DNA of 15,297 nt from Holosporales bacterium. GTDB lineage: Bacteria; Pseudomonadota; Alphaproteobacteria; RUG11792. The DNA lies in contig JAITFF010000011.1 in the NCBI GenBank assembly GCA_031281515.1, positions 1-15,297 of the forward strand, in the 5' to 3' direction. Positions within the stretch are counted from its first letter, which is position 1; every line of letters begins with the position of its first letter. The notes below the pieces were generated by a model. The model had not been told where the DNA came from and did no database searches. It saw only the letters and a list, made by a program, of their open reading frames with translations. Made by a program: the position numbers and the translations under genes. This document shows, one piece after another, positions 5,593 through 13,367 of this stretch.

Positions 5593-8331
5593 ATGGGTTC
5601 CTTTTTATCAGGTTTATTCGTTTCTCACAATTCTAAAACCATAAAAAAATACGAAAAAGTAGTTCATCTTATCAATGGATTCGAGGAGGTTATCTCGGCC
5701 CTTTCCGATGAAGCACTAGCGAACAAAACGATCGAATTCAGAGCAGCCTTAGATGACGGTAAAACTTTGGACGATATTTTACCGGAGGCGTTTGCCGTCG
5801 TCCGAGAGGCAGCGAAGAGAGTTCTCGGGATGCGGCATTTCGATGTTCAACTTATCGGGGGCATCGCCCTCCATCATGGGCAAATCGCCGAGATGAAGAC
5901 CGGTGAAGGAAAAACGCTCGTTGCTACTCTTCCGGTTTATCTCAATGCTCTCACCGGGAAAGGGGTTCACGTCGTCACTGTTAATGACTATCTCGCGAAA
6001 AGAGATGGCACCTGGATGGGTAAAATTTACGAATTTCTAGGACTCTCGGTATCGACGATCATCAGTGGGATGTCGGATGCCAGTAAGAAAGCCGCCTATC
6101 AAGCCGATATATCATATGGAACTAATCATGAATTCGGGTTCGACTATCTAAGGGATAATCTGAAATTCTCAGAATCAGAAATGGTAATGCGTCCATTTAA
6201 TTTCGCCGTTATCGATGAGGTCGATAGCATCCTAATCGACGAGGCAAGAACTCCGCTAATCATATCGGGAGCCGATGATGGAGCTTCCCAGCTGTATGTC
6301 GCAGTCGATTCCGTCCTGCGGAATATCTCGGACGAAGATTTTGAAAAAGACGAGAAAAGTAGAGTCGTTACACTCACAGATGCCGGTGTCGAAAAGGTAG
6401 AAGCCGGATTGTTGAAGCTGAGTCTCCTGGCTCCAGGGACAAGCCTCTATGATCCAAGCAATATCAGCATCGTCTATCATGTTAACTGTGCACTCCGGGC
6501 CCACAAAATTTTTACCAGAGATATCGACTATATGGTGCGCGATGGCCAGGTCCTCATTATCGACGAATTTACGGGACGCGTCATGGATGGTCGGAGATAT
6601 TCCGAAGGGCTTCATCAGGCCCTCGAGGCCAAGGAGATGGTCAAGGTTCAGACCGAAAGCGTCACCGTTGCCACGATATCGTATCAGAATTTGTTCAGGA
6701 TGTATCCTAAGCTGGCTGGTATGACAGGGACAGCCATGACCGAAGAGGCGGAGTTTGAGGAAATTTATAAGCTCAAGGTCGTGAGTGTTCCATCACATAA
6801 GCCCGTCATCCGGATCGACCATGATGACTCGATTTATCTCTCAATGGAAGAAAAGGATCGCGCTGTTATCGCCCTCATTAAAGATTGTGTCGAGAGGAGT
6901 CAGCCCGTATTGGTCGGGACGACCAGTCTCGAACGTTCCGAATATATTTCACGATTATTGGTGGCAGAGGGTATCAAACACAATGTCCTCAATGCGAAGC
7001 AGCACGAAAGGGAGGCTTATGTCGTGGCTGAAGCCGGAACTCCTGGGACTGTCACGATCGCGACGAACATGGCGGGAAGAGGTACGGATATCAAACTCGG
7101 CGGCTCCCTCGATACACGTATCGAGCAGGAATGCGCCGATATTACAGATCCAATTGAACGCGAGAAGAAGATACAAAAAATAAAGGCAGAGATTGATCGC
7201 GATCAGGAAATCGTCGTCAAAGCTGGTGGATTATTCGTGATCGGAACCGAGCGAAACGAGAGTCGCAGGATAGATAACCAGTTAAGGGGAAGGTCGGGGA
7301 GGCAGGGTGATCCCGGCGCTTCGAAATATTTCCTATCTCTCGAGGATGATCTAATCCGTAGATTTGGATCTCCTAATTTTGCCAAAACTCTGCAGAAAAT
7401 GGGAGTTCAGAAAGACGAAGATCTGACTCATCGGTGGATTTCTAAGGCTATCGAAAAGGCTCAACAGAGAGTCGAGGCCTATAACTTCGATATTCGAAAA
7501 CAGCTTTTAAGATTCGACGACGTTATGAACGATCAGAGGAAGATTGTTTACGAGCAACGGCGAAAGCTCATGAACGCAGACGATGTTACTGAGTTCATCA
7601 GGACCATGATTTATAACGTTATCGATGATCTCATCATGATGGATTCTCAGAACGAGCTGGCGCCGTCCGAATGGAACTGGGACCACATAGCCGAAACCAT
7701 GAAGACTGTCTTCGGCATTGATATTCCGCACGAGGAACTTGCCTCGGATTCTCAAATGAATCATGAGAGTTTGCGCCAGAAATTGGATGATTTGACTATT
7801 GAGGCTTACGAGGAAAAACGCAAGAGGTACAGCACACTCATAATGAGTTATTATGAAAAGGATGCTGCTCTCAGAGTGCTGGATCACGGCTGGAGAACTC
7901 ATCTCGTCGTCCTCGAACATCTGAGGAGAGGAATAAATTTAAGATCATATGCCCAAAAGAATCCACTCAATGAGTATAAATTCGAGGCTTTCAACATTTT
8001 TCAAGATATGTTGAAAAAGGTCCAAATTGATGCTTTGAAGCTGATTTTTGGCTTCTCGGCTGCTCAGCCTGAGAATATCCCTGCCTTAGAGGACACTGAT
8101 GAATTAGATCAGAATGCATCCGACGACGAATTCCAATCAATCAATACACCATATAGTACTACCATTGTGTCGCGAAATGCGGAGTGTTATTGTGGTTCCG
8201 GGAAGCGATATAAGCATTGTCACGGCGCATTGACTAACGTAGAATTCACGAGGCAGGATGCGAGTACTGTTCAATCAGAAGAAGAAGTCGTTGATGGCGA
8301 GAAGGAGCAAGGCGAAGAAGAAGCAATCTAG
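5593..8331 (+). CDS. secA: Preprotein translocase ATPase SecA
   Basis: Motor ATPase that drives unfolded preproteins through SecYEG. From the ATG at 5593 it has 912 residues, the usual length. Seen in order: Walker A (TGEGKT, 103-108), Walker B DEVD (208-211) with the following I-L-I-D-E-A-R-T-P-L, the preprotein cross-linking insert, the second nucleotide-binding domain with T-N-M-A-G-R-G-T-D and the R-G-R-S-G-R-Q-G-D-P-G motif, the helical scaffold, and the C-terminal zinc site C-x-C-x8-C-H (Cys865, Cys867, Cys876, His877) that binds SecB and lipid. After it comes an extra tail of about 35 residues. The last 24 are strongly acidic and lie in the stretch that also encodes the start of ftsQ. 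The overlap suggests co-transcription with ftsQ. Confidence 0.98.
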   Translation: MGSFLSGLFVSHNSKTIKKYEKVVHLINGFEEVISALSDEALANKTIEFRAALDDGKTLDDILPEAFAVVREAAKRVLGMRHFDVQLIGGIALHHGQIAEMKTGEGKTLVATLPVYLNALTGKGVHVVTVNDYLAKRDGTWMGKIYEFLGLSVSTIISGMSDASKKAAYQADISYGTNHEFGFDYLRDNLKFSESEMVMRPFNFAVIDEVDSILIDEARTPLIISGADDGASQLYVAVDSVLRNISDEDFEKDEKSRVVTLTDAGVEKVEAGLLKLSLLAPGTSLYDPSNISIVYHVNCALRAHKIFTRDIDYMVRDGQVLIIDEFTGRVMDGRRYSEGLHQALEAKEMVKVQTESVTVATISYQNLFRMYPKLAGMTGTAMTEEAEFEEIYKLKVVSVPSHKPVIRIDHDDSIYLSMEEKDRAVIALIKDCVERSQPVLVGTTSLERSEYISRLLVAEGIKHNVLNAKQHEREAYVVAEAGTPGTVTIATNMAGRGTDIKLGGSLDTRIEQECADITDPIEREKKIQKIKAEIDRDQEIVVKAGGLFVIGTERNESRRIDNQLRGRSGRQGDPGASKYFLSLEDDLIRRFGSPNFAKTLQKMGVQKDEDLTHRWISKAIEKAQQRVEAYNFDIRKQLLRFDDVMNDQRKIVYEQRRKLMNADDVTEFIRTMIYNVIDDLIMMDSQNELAPSEWNWDHIAETMKTVFGIDIPHEELASDSQMNHESLRQKLDDLTIEAYEEKRKRYSTLIMSYYEKDAALRVLDHGWRTHLVVLEHLRRGINLRSYAQKNPLNEYKFEAFNIFQDMLKKVQIDALKLIFGFSAAQPENIPALEDTDELDQNASDDEFQSINTPYSTTIVSRNAECYCGSGKRYKHCHGALTNVEFTRQDASTVQSEEEVVDGEKEQGEEEAI

Positions 8332-9112
8332 GAGTAAGAAATTTGTTGCTATAGGCCTGATTGGGATAGCCATCTGTGGTGGCGTATATTTTACTCGTGA
8401 TCGAATCGCAACTATCTTCTGGGATTCAGTAGACAGTACTCTCAAGATCGCAGGCTTTACCGTTAAATCGATTGATGTTCAGTTGGTAAGAGACGGATTA
8501 GAGCCCTCGGATCGAACCGTCCTTATTACTCATGATGCCTCAAAATTATTGAAATCACTAGGTATTTCCAAGGGCGATAGTATCTTTAAAATTTCATCAC
8601 AGCAGATTTATGAAAACATTATGGCGGATACATCAATTCGTTCTGCCATCGTGAGAAAAAAACTGCCCAATGTTATCGCCATTACCATTTCCCTAAAAAT
8701 TCCTATCGCCATATTTCAGCAGGGTTCGAGTCTGATATTGATCGATGCGCAGGGGTCATTCATCAGAGATGTCACAAATAATCCCCCAAATTATCCACTC
8801 GTCGTCGGAGACGATGCCAACCTATCCGCTAAGGCCATACTTGATACTATTTCTCAGTACGAGGAAATTCGTAAGAATTTGAAGTCCTTGGCCTTCATCA
8901 GGAAGAGGAGATGGAATATCGAAGTCTCTGGCCTGAAGGTTAAACTGCCGGAGGTAGGGGTGGAGAAAGCCCTAGAGACGCTGACCATCCTGATGCGACA
9001 ACCAAACATTAACCGGAAAACCGTGAGGTATATCGATCTCCGTGTTCCTGGAAGTGTCATTATAAATGGGCTTAAGATCAGTAAAAAAACCGAGAAAAGA
9101 GCCATAGTATGA
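8258..9112 (+). CDS. ftsQ: Cell division protein FtsQ
   Basis: Bitopic divisome protein linking early cytoplasmic and late periplasmic division proteins through FtsB/FtsL. The 284 residues show the FtsQ layout: a basic cytoplasmic tail, one transmembrane helix (about 30-46), then a POTRA domain containing the L-G-I-x-x-G-D-S-I-F element near 101-110 and an R-K-x-L-P-N-x-I step, then the FtsQ/DivIB beta domain ending in Y-I-D-L-R-V-P-G near 260, equivalent to the usual V-D-L-R. The start is the ATG at 8258, with GAGG four bases upstream, 74 bases inside secA in another frame. The ATG at 8294 (residue 13) is an alternative with a poorer binding site and would still overlap secA. Its usual neighbours murB, ddl and ftsA are absent, so it has moved out of the division cluster. 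Confidence 0.87.
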   Translation: MRVLFNQKKKSLMARRSKAKKKQSRSKKFVAIGLIGIAICGGVYFTRDRIATIFWDSVDSTLKIAGFTVKSIDVQLVRDGLEPSDRTVLITHDASKLLKSLGISKGDSIFKISSQQIYENIMADTSIRSAIVRKKLPNVIAITISLKIPIAIFQQGSSLILIDAQGSFIRDVTNNPPNYPLVVGDDANLSAKAILDTISQYEEIRKNLKSLAFIRKRRWNIEVSGLKVKLPEVGVEKALETLTILMRQPNINRKTVRYIDLRVPGSVIINGLKISKKTEKRAIV

Positions 9113-9133
9113 AAATTTCGGTATATGTCGAAA

Positions 9134-9170
9134 AACGAATTTATCATATAATTTCTGCTACATATTCGTT
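9134..9170 (+). promoter_or_regulatory. Candidate symporter promoter flanked by an inverted repeat
   Basis: A perfect TATAAT (9147-9152) lies 36 bases before the symporter's GTG start. It is enclosed by AACGAAT (9134-9140) and ATTCGTT (9164-9170), seven-base inverted arms whose centres are 30 bases apart. No good -35 is visible. The symmetry around the -10 suggests an operator, but the arms are short. Confidence 0.4.
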
Positions 9171-9188
9171 GAATTTTGCGGATCTTTT

Positions 9189-10562
9189 GTGAGTTTTACC
9201 TCAGTGATAGACGAATCTTTGAGTTCTGTATGTGAGATAGTATGGAGTTGGCCACTCATCATATCCATCATGATCATTGGCGTCTATTTTTCGTTTAAAC
9301 TCGGAGTTCTTCGATTTTCTGCCCTTAAACTATCGATGAAATCTATTTTGCATCGCGAAGAAAGCGATGGGGATATTTCAGTTTTCGCATCCCTTTGCAC
9401 GGCACTATCCTCAACGATAGGAACCGGGAATATCGTTGGAATCGCCGTCGCGATATCAATCGGTGGCCCTGGTTCACTTCTTTGGTTGTGGGTTTCATCC
9501 GTTTTTAGTCTGGCAATTAAATATGCGGAAGGATTGCTATCGATAAAGTACAGAAAGATAGGTAAAGATGGGAGAGTATCCGGTGGTCCGATGTATTACA
9601 TCGAACTAGGTATGAAGAAAAGTAATCCAGTCTTTACGAAAATCCTAGCCAAATCATTCGCCATTTTTGGGGGCATCGTAACCATTCTCGGGACTGGAAC
9701 CTTTGCTCAAAGTAATTCTATTGCAATATCGCTACAATCTTCTTTCGGATGTCCAATAATCCTATCTGCCATCGTGATCGGTCTCTTTACTGCCCTCATT
9801 ACATTCGGCGGATTACACCGCATCTCGACCGTGTCAGAAAAATTGGTCCCATTGATGGCCATATTTTACGTTGGATCCGCTATTTTAGTTCTCCTCCTCA
9901 ACATAAAATCTATCCCGCATATTTTTTCCATGATTTTAGATGAAGCCTTTTCTTCGAATTCAATTTTTGGTGGCGGAATCGCACACATCGTCAGCGTCGG
10001 GGTTAGGCGTGGAATTTATTCCCACGAATCTGGGCTCGGAAGCGCGGCCATTGCATCCGCGACTGCCAAGACGAATTCCCCGGCAATACAGGGATTCGTA
10101 TCGATGGCAGGAGCCATATTTAGCGTCATCATCTGTTCAATGACAGGTCTCGTTCTAATCATGACTTGCGATGCTACTGGGCTTTTTAGTGGATCCTGTG
10201 AACTAAAGGGAGCAGCTTTAACGTCATACGCCTTTGGGCACGGCTTGGGAATAGTTCATCTGGGAAAATACGTCGTCGATATCGGAATAAGCTTATTCGC
10301 CTTTACGACGATTATAGGATGGAATTACTATGGAGAAAAATGCACACAATACGTCTTTGGCGACGGAGCAATCACGGCATTTAAGATATTGTACATCGCC
10401 TGTGTTATAGCTGGTCCGTTTTTTAGTATTAACACTATCCTCTTAATAGCCGATATTTTTACTGGATTTATGGCCCTGACGAATCTCATTGGGATCGTAA
10501 AATTAAGGAAGGTTGTAATCGAAGAAACCTTGAGTTTCTGGCGTTCTTACCGAAATTCCTAG
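9189..10562 (+). CDS. Sodium:alanine symporter, AGCS family
   Basis: Sodium-coupled importer of alanine or glycine in the inner membrane. The 457 residues form about ten or eleven hydrophobic helices. The signature region is clear at about 67-101: F-A-x-L-C-T-A-L-S-S-T-I-G-T-G-N-I, then G-G-P-G-S with L-W-x-W. It is followed by G-R-V-S-G-G-P-M-Y-Y-I near 129-139 and, later, S-V-G-V-R-R-G-I-Y-S-H-E-S-G-L-G-S-A-A-I, the conserved segment of this family. The start is a GTG with no clear ribosome binding site. The first in-frame ATG would remove part of the first membrane helix, so the GTG is preferred. It follows ftsQ by 76 bases but has its own -10-like box, and it converges on trkA with 13 bases between them. 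Which amino acid it carries cannot be told from the sequence. Confidence 0.93.
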   Translation: MSFTSVIDESLSSVCEIVWSWPLIISIMIIGVYFSFKLGVLRFSALKLSMKSILHREESDGDISVFASLCTALSSTIGTGNIVGIAVAISIGGPGSLLWLWVSSVFSLAIKYAEGLLSIKYRKIGKDGRVSGGPMYYIELGMKKSNPVFTKILAKSFAIFGGIVTILGTGTFAQSNSIAISLQSSFGCPIILSAIVIGLFTALITFGGLHRISTVSEKLVPLMAIFYVGSAILVLLLNIKSIPHIFSMILDEAFSSNSIFGGGIAHIVSVGVRRGIYSHESGLGSAAIASATAKTNSPAIQGFVSMAGAIFSVIICSMTGLVLIMTCDATGLFSGSCELKGAALTSYAFGHGLGIVHLGKYVVDIGISLFAFTTIIGWNYYGEKCTQYVFGDGAITAFKILYIACVIAGPFFSINTILLIADIFTGFMALTNLIGIVKLRKVVIEETLSFWRSYRNS

Positions 10563-10575
10563 AGATCTTCCCAAA

Positions 10576-11955
10576 TCAGCTCAGGTACGTCGGTTTTGCT
10601 TGGAACATTTTCAGGAGTTTATCGATGCAGTGGCTCTTTGCCACGACAAGGATCTTATCTCCCGGTTCGATTAGCAAATTTTTAGGCAGGAGGGTAACAT
10701 CGCCGCTCCTTGCCAATGCCGCGATGTGGGCCTCGTTTTTTACGACGATATCCCTGGTAAGAGATCCAATCGTATAGCTGTTAGGTGGAACCTCGATAAC
10801 AAATACTTCGACTTCCCCATCCACGAATTCAATAACATTTTCGATTCCACCCTTCCTCAAATATTGCAGAATTTTTGAAATTGTTGCTAACCTCGAATCG
10901 AGGATCGTATTAATTCCTAGGGCGTGTGGTAAATCTGCATAAGAAGACTCATTCAATACCGCCGAAACCCTCGTAGTCCCCATTTTTTTCGACAGCAAAC
11001 AAGATAGAACGTTGGTTTTGTCATCATCTGTCATCGAAATGACGAGTTCAGCTTCACCGACTTTTGCAGCCTCCAAAACTTCAGCCTTAAGAGGATCACC
11101 ATGAATAATTTCAACGTCATTCAATTTTTCGGATAGAAATTCGGCTTGCCTAATATCTTGTTCGATAATCTTGATGATTAGATCTAGCTCAGTTTGCCGG
11201 GAAATGGTATCGATAATTCCGCTACACATATCTCCTCCTCCGATCATGACGATTCGGCTTGTCCACTCTCCATCGTATCCGAATAATTTCATGGCGCCGA
11301 CAGATTCTGATGACCGGCATGCAATGTAAACCTCGTCTCCGGCAATGATGATGTCATCTTCAGTTGGCAGTATCAGTTTATCCTGCCCCCGCCTAATACA
11401 GATAACGGCAATTTCCAGATCCTTCGCCATTGTCGATAAATATTTCAGGGTCATGTCGACGATAGGAGCTACTTTTTGACAGACTACCCCGATAACCTTA
11501 ATCAGATCGCCCATGCAGTTAATGACGTCTGTGGCCCCGGGGATCGAGATACTTCTCCTCACAAGTTCTGAAACCTCGACTTCTGGCGAGACGACTACAT
11601 CTATCGGTAATCTTCCACGTACAAAGATTTCCCCGTTCATGAAGTATGATCTTTTGCTGACACGAGCTATCCTCGTCTCGACGGCAAACATGAAATCTGC
11701 AATCTGGCAGGCTGTAATATTAACTTCATCAGACGGAGTGACTGCTATCACTGCGTCCGCCTCTTCGATGCCGGCCTCCTTCAGAATCTCGATATCAGCG
11801 GCATGTCCACAAATTGGTTTAACATCAAGGCGCTCAGATACTACCTTCAGAACTTCAGCGGAAAAATCGACGACAGACACGTCATTAGCATTCAGAGATA
11901 GCTCCTTGGCCACACCAAAACCGATTCGGCCGGCTCCAAGAACGACTGCCCTCAC
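10576..11955 (-). CDS. trkA: Trk potassium uptake regulatory protein TrkA
   Basis: Cytoplasmic nucleotide-binding subunit that gates the TrkH/TrkG potassium channel. The 459 residues form the standard duplicated layout: RCK-N (1 to about 115), RCK-C (about 140-220), RCK-N (about 232-350), RCK-C (about 375-455). The first Rossmann half has G-A-G-R-I-G (7-12) and Asp30 at the end of the second strand, as expected for NAD(H) binding. In the second half the equivalent reads G-G-G-D-M-C (239-244), with cysteine in place of the third glycine. The start is a GTG whose G is also the last base of the ntrX TAG stop, with GAGGG (11962-11966) six bases upstream, so it is probably translationally coupled. 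No trkH is in the window. In many alphaproteobacteria hfq and hflX follow; here a convergent symporter gene does. Confidence 0.95.
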   Translation of the reverse strand: MRAVVLGAGRIGFGVAKELSLNANDVSVVDFSAEVLKVVSERLDVKPICGHAADIEILKEAGIEEADAVIAVTPSDEVNITACQIADFMFAVETRIARVSKRSYFMNGEIFVRGRLPIDVVVSPEVEVSELVRRSISIPGATDVINCMGDLIKVIGVVCQKVAPIVDMTLKYLSTMAKDLEIAVICIRRGQDKLILPTEDDIIIAGDEVYIACRSSESVGAMKLFGYDGEWTSRIVMIGGGDMCSGIIDTISRQTELDLIIKIIEQDIRQAEFLSEKLNDVEIIHGDPLKAEVLEAAKVGEAELVISMTDDDKTNVLSCLLSKKMGTTRVSAVLNESSYADLPHALGINTILDSRLATISKILQYLRKGGIENVIEFVDGEVEVFVIEVPPNSYTIGSLTRDIVVKNEAHIAALARSGDVTLLPKNLLIEPGDKILVVAKSHCIDKLLKMFQAKPTYLS

Positions 11956-13367
11956 TAGTCACCCTCGTCACGTAATAATTTTGGATCCGTGATGTTGAGG
12001 GCCTTAAGTTTTCTGTGTAGGGCAGACCTCTCCATTCCGACAAACTTTGACGTCTGAGAGATATTACCGGAGAATTTTTTTAATTGTTCAATGAAATATT
12101 TTTTTTCGAAGGCTTCTCTGGCTTCTCTAATAGACAATTCCGACACGGCCGAAATAAACGGAATTTCAGCCGCATCATGAGTTTTATTCCACATTATTTC
12201 ATTCGGTAATGCATCCACGGAAATCGAGGAAGATTCGTCATCAGATGAGACAGACATCGCTAAAACCCAGTCAATTAGATTTTTTAACTGCAGTTCATTC
12301 CCTGGCCAAGCATACGCCCTTAAAACTCCTATGGCTTCACTCGAAAATCTCCTGGGAGCGACATTATGAGCCCTGGCAGAGCGCTCCATAAAATGTTCCA
12401 GAAGAATCGGTACATCTTCCCTTCTGGAACTCAAAGGGTCTATCTTGATCATGTTGGCGTTCAATCTGCAGAATAGTTCGTCACTAAAATCCTTATTTTT
12501 GATGAGATGATCGATATTCAGCGGAAAACCAGCAATAACCCTGAGTCCAAGCTGGAGCTTTTCTGCGGAGCCAATTCTGGAAAAAGAACCATCTTTAATG
12601 ACCTTCAAAAATTTCAGCTGGAATTCTGGCGAAGTTGAGATTAATTCTTCGATAAATAGAGTTCCACCCGTAATTTTCTCCAGCATTCCCTGCTGTATTT
12701 TGACGCCATCTGGACCAATAATTTCAGATCCAAAGAGTTCACTCTCTAGCCGCCTGACTCCAAAGGATCGGCAATTCAGGACTCCGAAAGGGCTTTTCGC
12801 TCTATTGGACAACCGGTGAATCTCGCGAGCAATGATTTCCTTATCCGAACCATTTGGCCCCAAAATAACGCATCGGCCACCAAGGGGGGCAACCTTCTCG
12901 ATCAATTGACGTATATAAACGGCATTCTGTGATTCTCCAGGGATAACCTCCGAATACCTGGCTTTTACCTTCAATGCTGCATTTTCCATTTGGAGTTTGG
13001 AGACTTCGATTGCCTTATCTATGGACGTCAACAATCGGTTCGAATCAAAAGGCTTTTCGATGAAATCATGAGCCCCGCGTTTGATGGCCGTTACCGCCGT
13101 TTCTATCGTACTATGTCCGCTCATCATTATGACCGGAACGTATTCGTAATCCTTTTTTATGAGTTCGAGAAGACGTAGCCCATCTCTGTCATTTTCCCCC
13201 AGCCAGACATCTATGACAACCAAATTAGGACGCTTTTTTTGAATCATAGATACCGCTTCGACATAATGTGATGCCGTTTCGGTCTCGTACCCAACATCCG
13301 ACAAAATCCCAGAAACAAGACCCCGAATATCGGCTTCATCATCAACTATGAGTATATTAAATGCCAT
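11955..13367 (-). CDS. ntrX: Two-component response regulator NtrX
   Basis: Response regulator partner of NtrY, linked in alphaproteobacteria to nitrogen, redox and envelope control. The start is the ATG at 13367 (470 residues), supported by AGAGGA upstream; the frame runs on to 13487 only because it overlaps ntrY. The receiver has Asp9-Asp10, phospho-acceptor Asp53, Ser83 and Lys105. The AAA+ domain follows, but its motifs are altered: Walker A reads G-P-N-G-S-D-K-E (170-177) with Asp where Gly is usual; Walker B ends F-I-E-E (238-241) rather than a D-E pair; and no GAFTGA loop follows L-F-G (211-213). A Fis-type helix-turn-helix ends the protein (about 425-458, with I-S-Q-T-S and R-S-A-L-H-R-K-L). 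Lack of GAFTGA means it probably does not activate sigma54; this fits known NtrX proteins. Confidence 0.95.
   Translation of the reverse strand: MAFNILIVDDEADIRGLVSGILSDVGYETETASHYVEAVSMIQKKRPNLVVIDVWLGENDRDGLRLLELIKKDYEYVPVIMMSGHSTIETAVTAIKRGAHDFIEKPFDSNRLLTSIDKAIEVSKLQMENAALKVKARYSEVIPGESQNAVYIRQLIEKVAPLGGRCVILGPNGSDKEIIAREIHRLSNRAKSPFGVLNCRSFGVRRLESELFGSEIIGPDGVKIQQGMLEKITGGTLFIEELISTSPEFQLKFLKVIKDGSFSRIGSAEKLQLGLRVIAGFPLNIDHLIKNKDFSDELFCRLNANMIKIDPLSSRREDVPILLEHFMERSARAHNVAPRRFSSEAIGVLRAYAWPGNELQLKNLIDWVLAMSVSSDDESSSISVDALPNEIMWNKTHDAAEIPFISAVSELSIREAREAFEKKYFIEQLKKFSGNISQTSKFVGMERSALHRKLKALNITDPKLLRDEGD

Noticed and set aside
6449..7183. Two long plus-strand frames inside secA (6449-6724 and 6785-7183)
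   Set aside because: Both are out-of-frame shadows of an unbroken, fully conserved secA.
11513..11992. 159-codon plus-strand frame opposite trkA and ntrX
   Set aside because: Antisense to two clear genes; rich in Ser/Thr as expected for a reversed frame, with no ribosome binding site.
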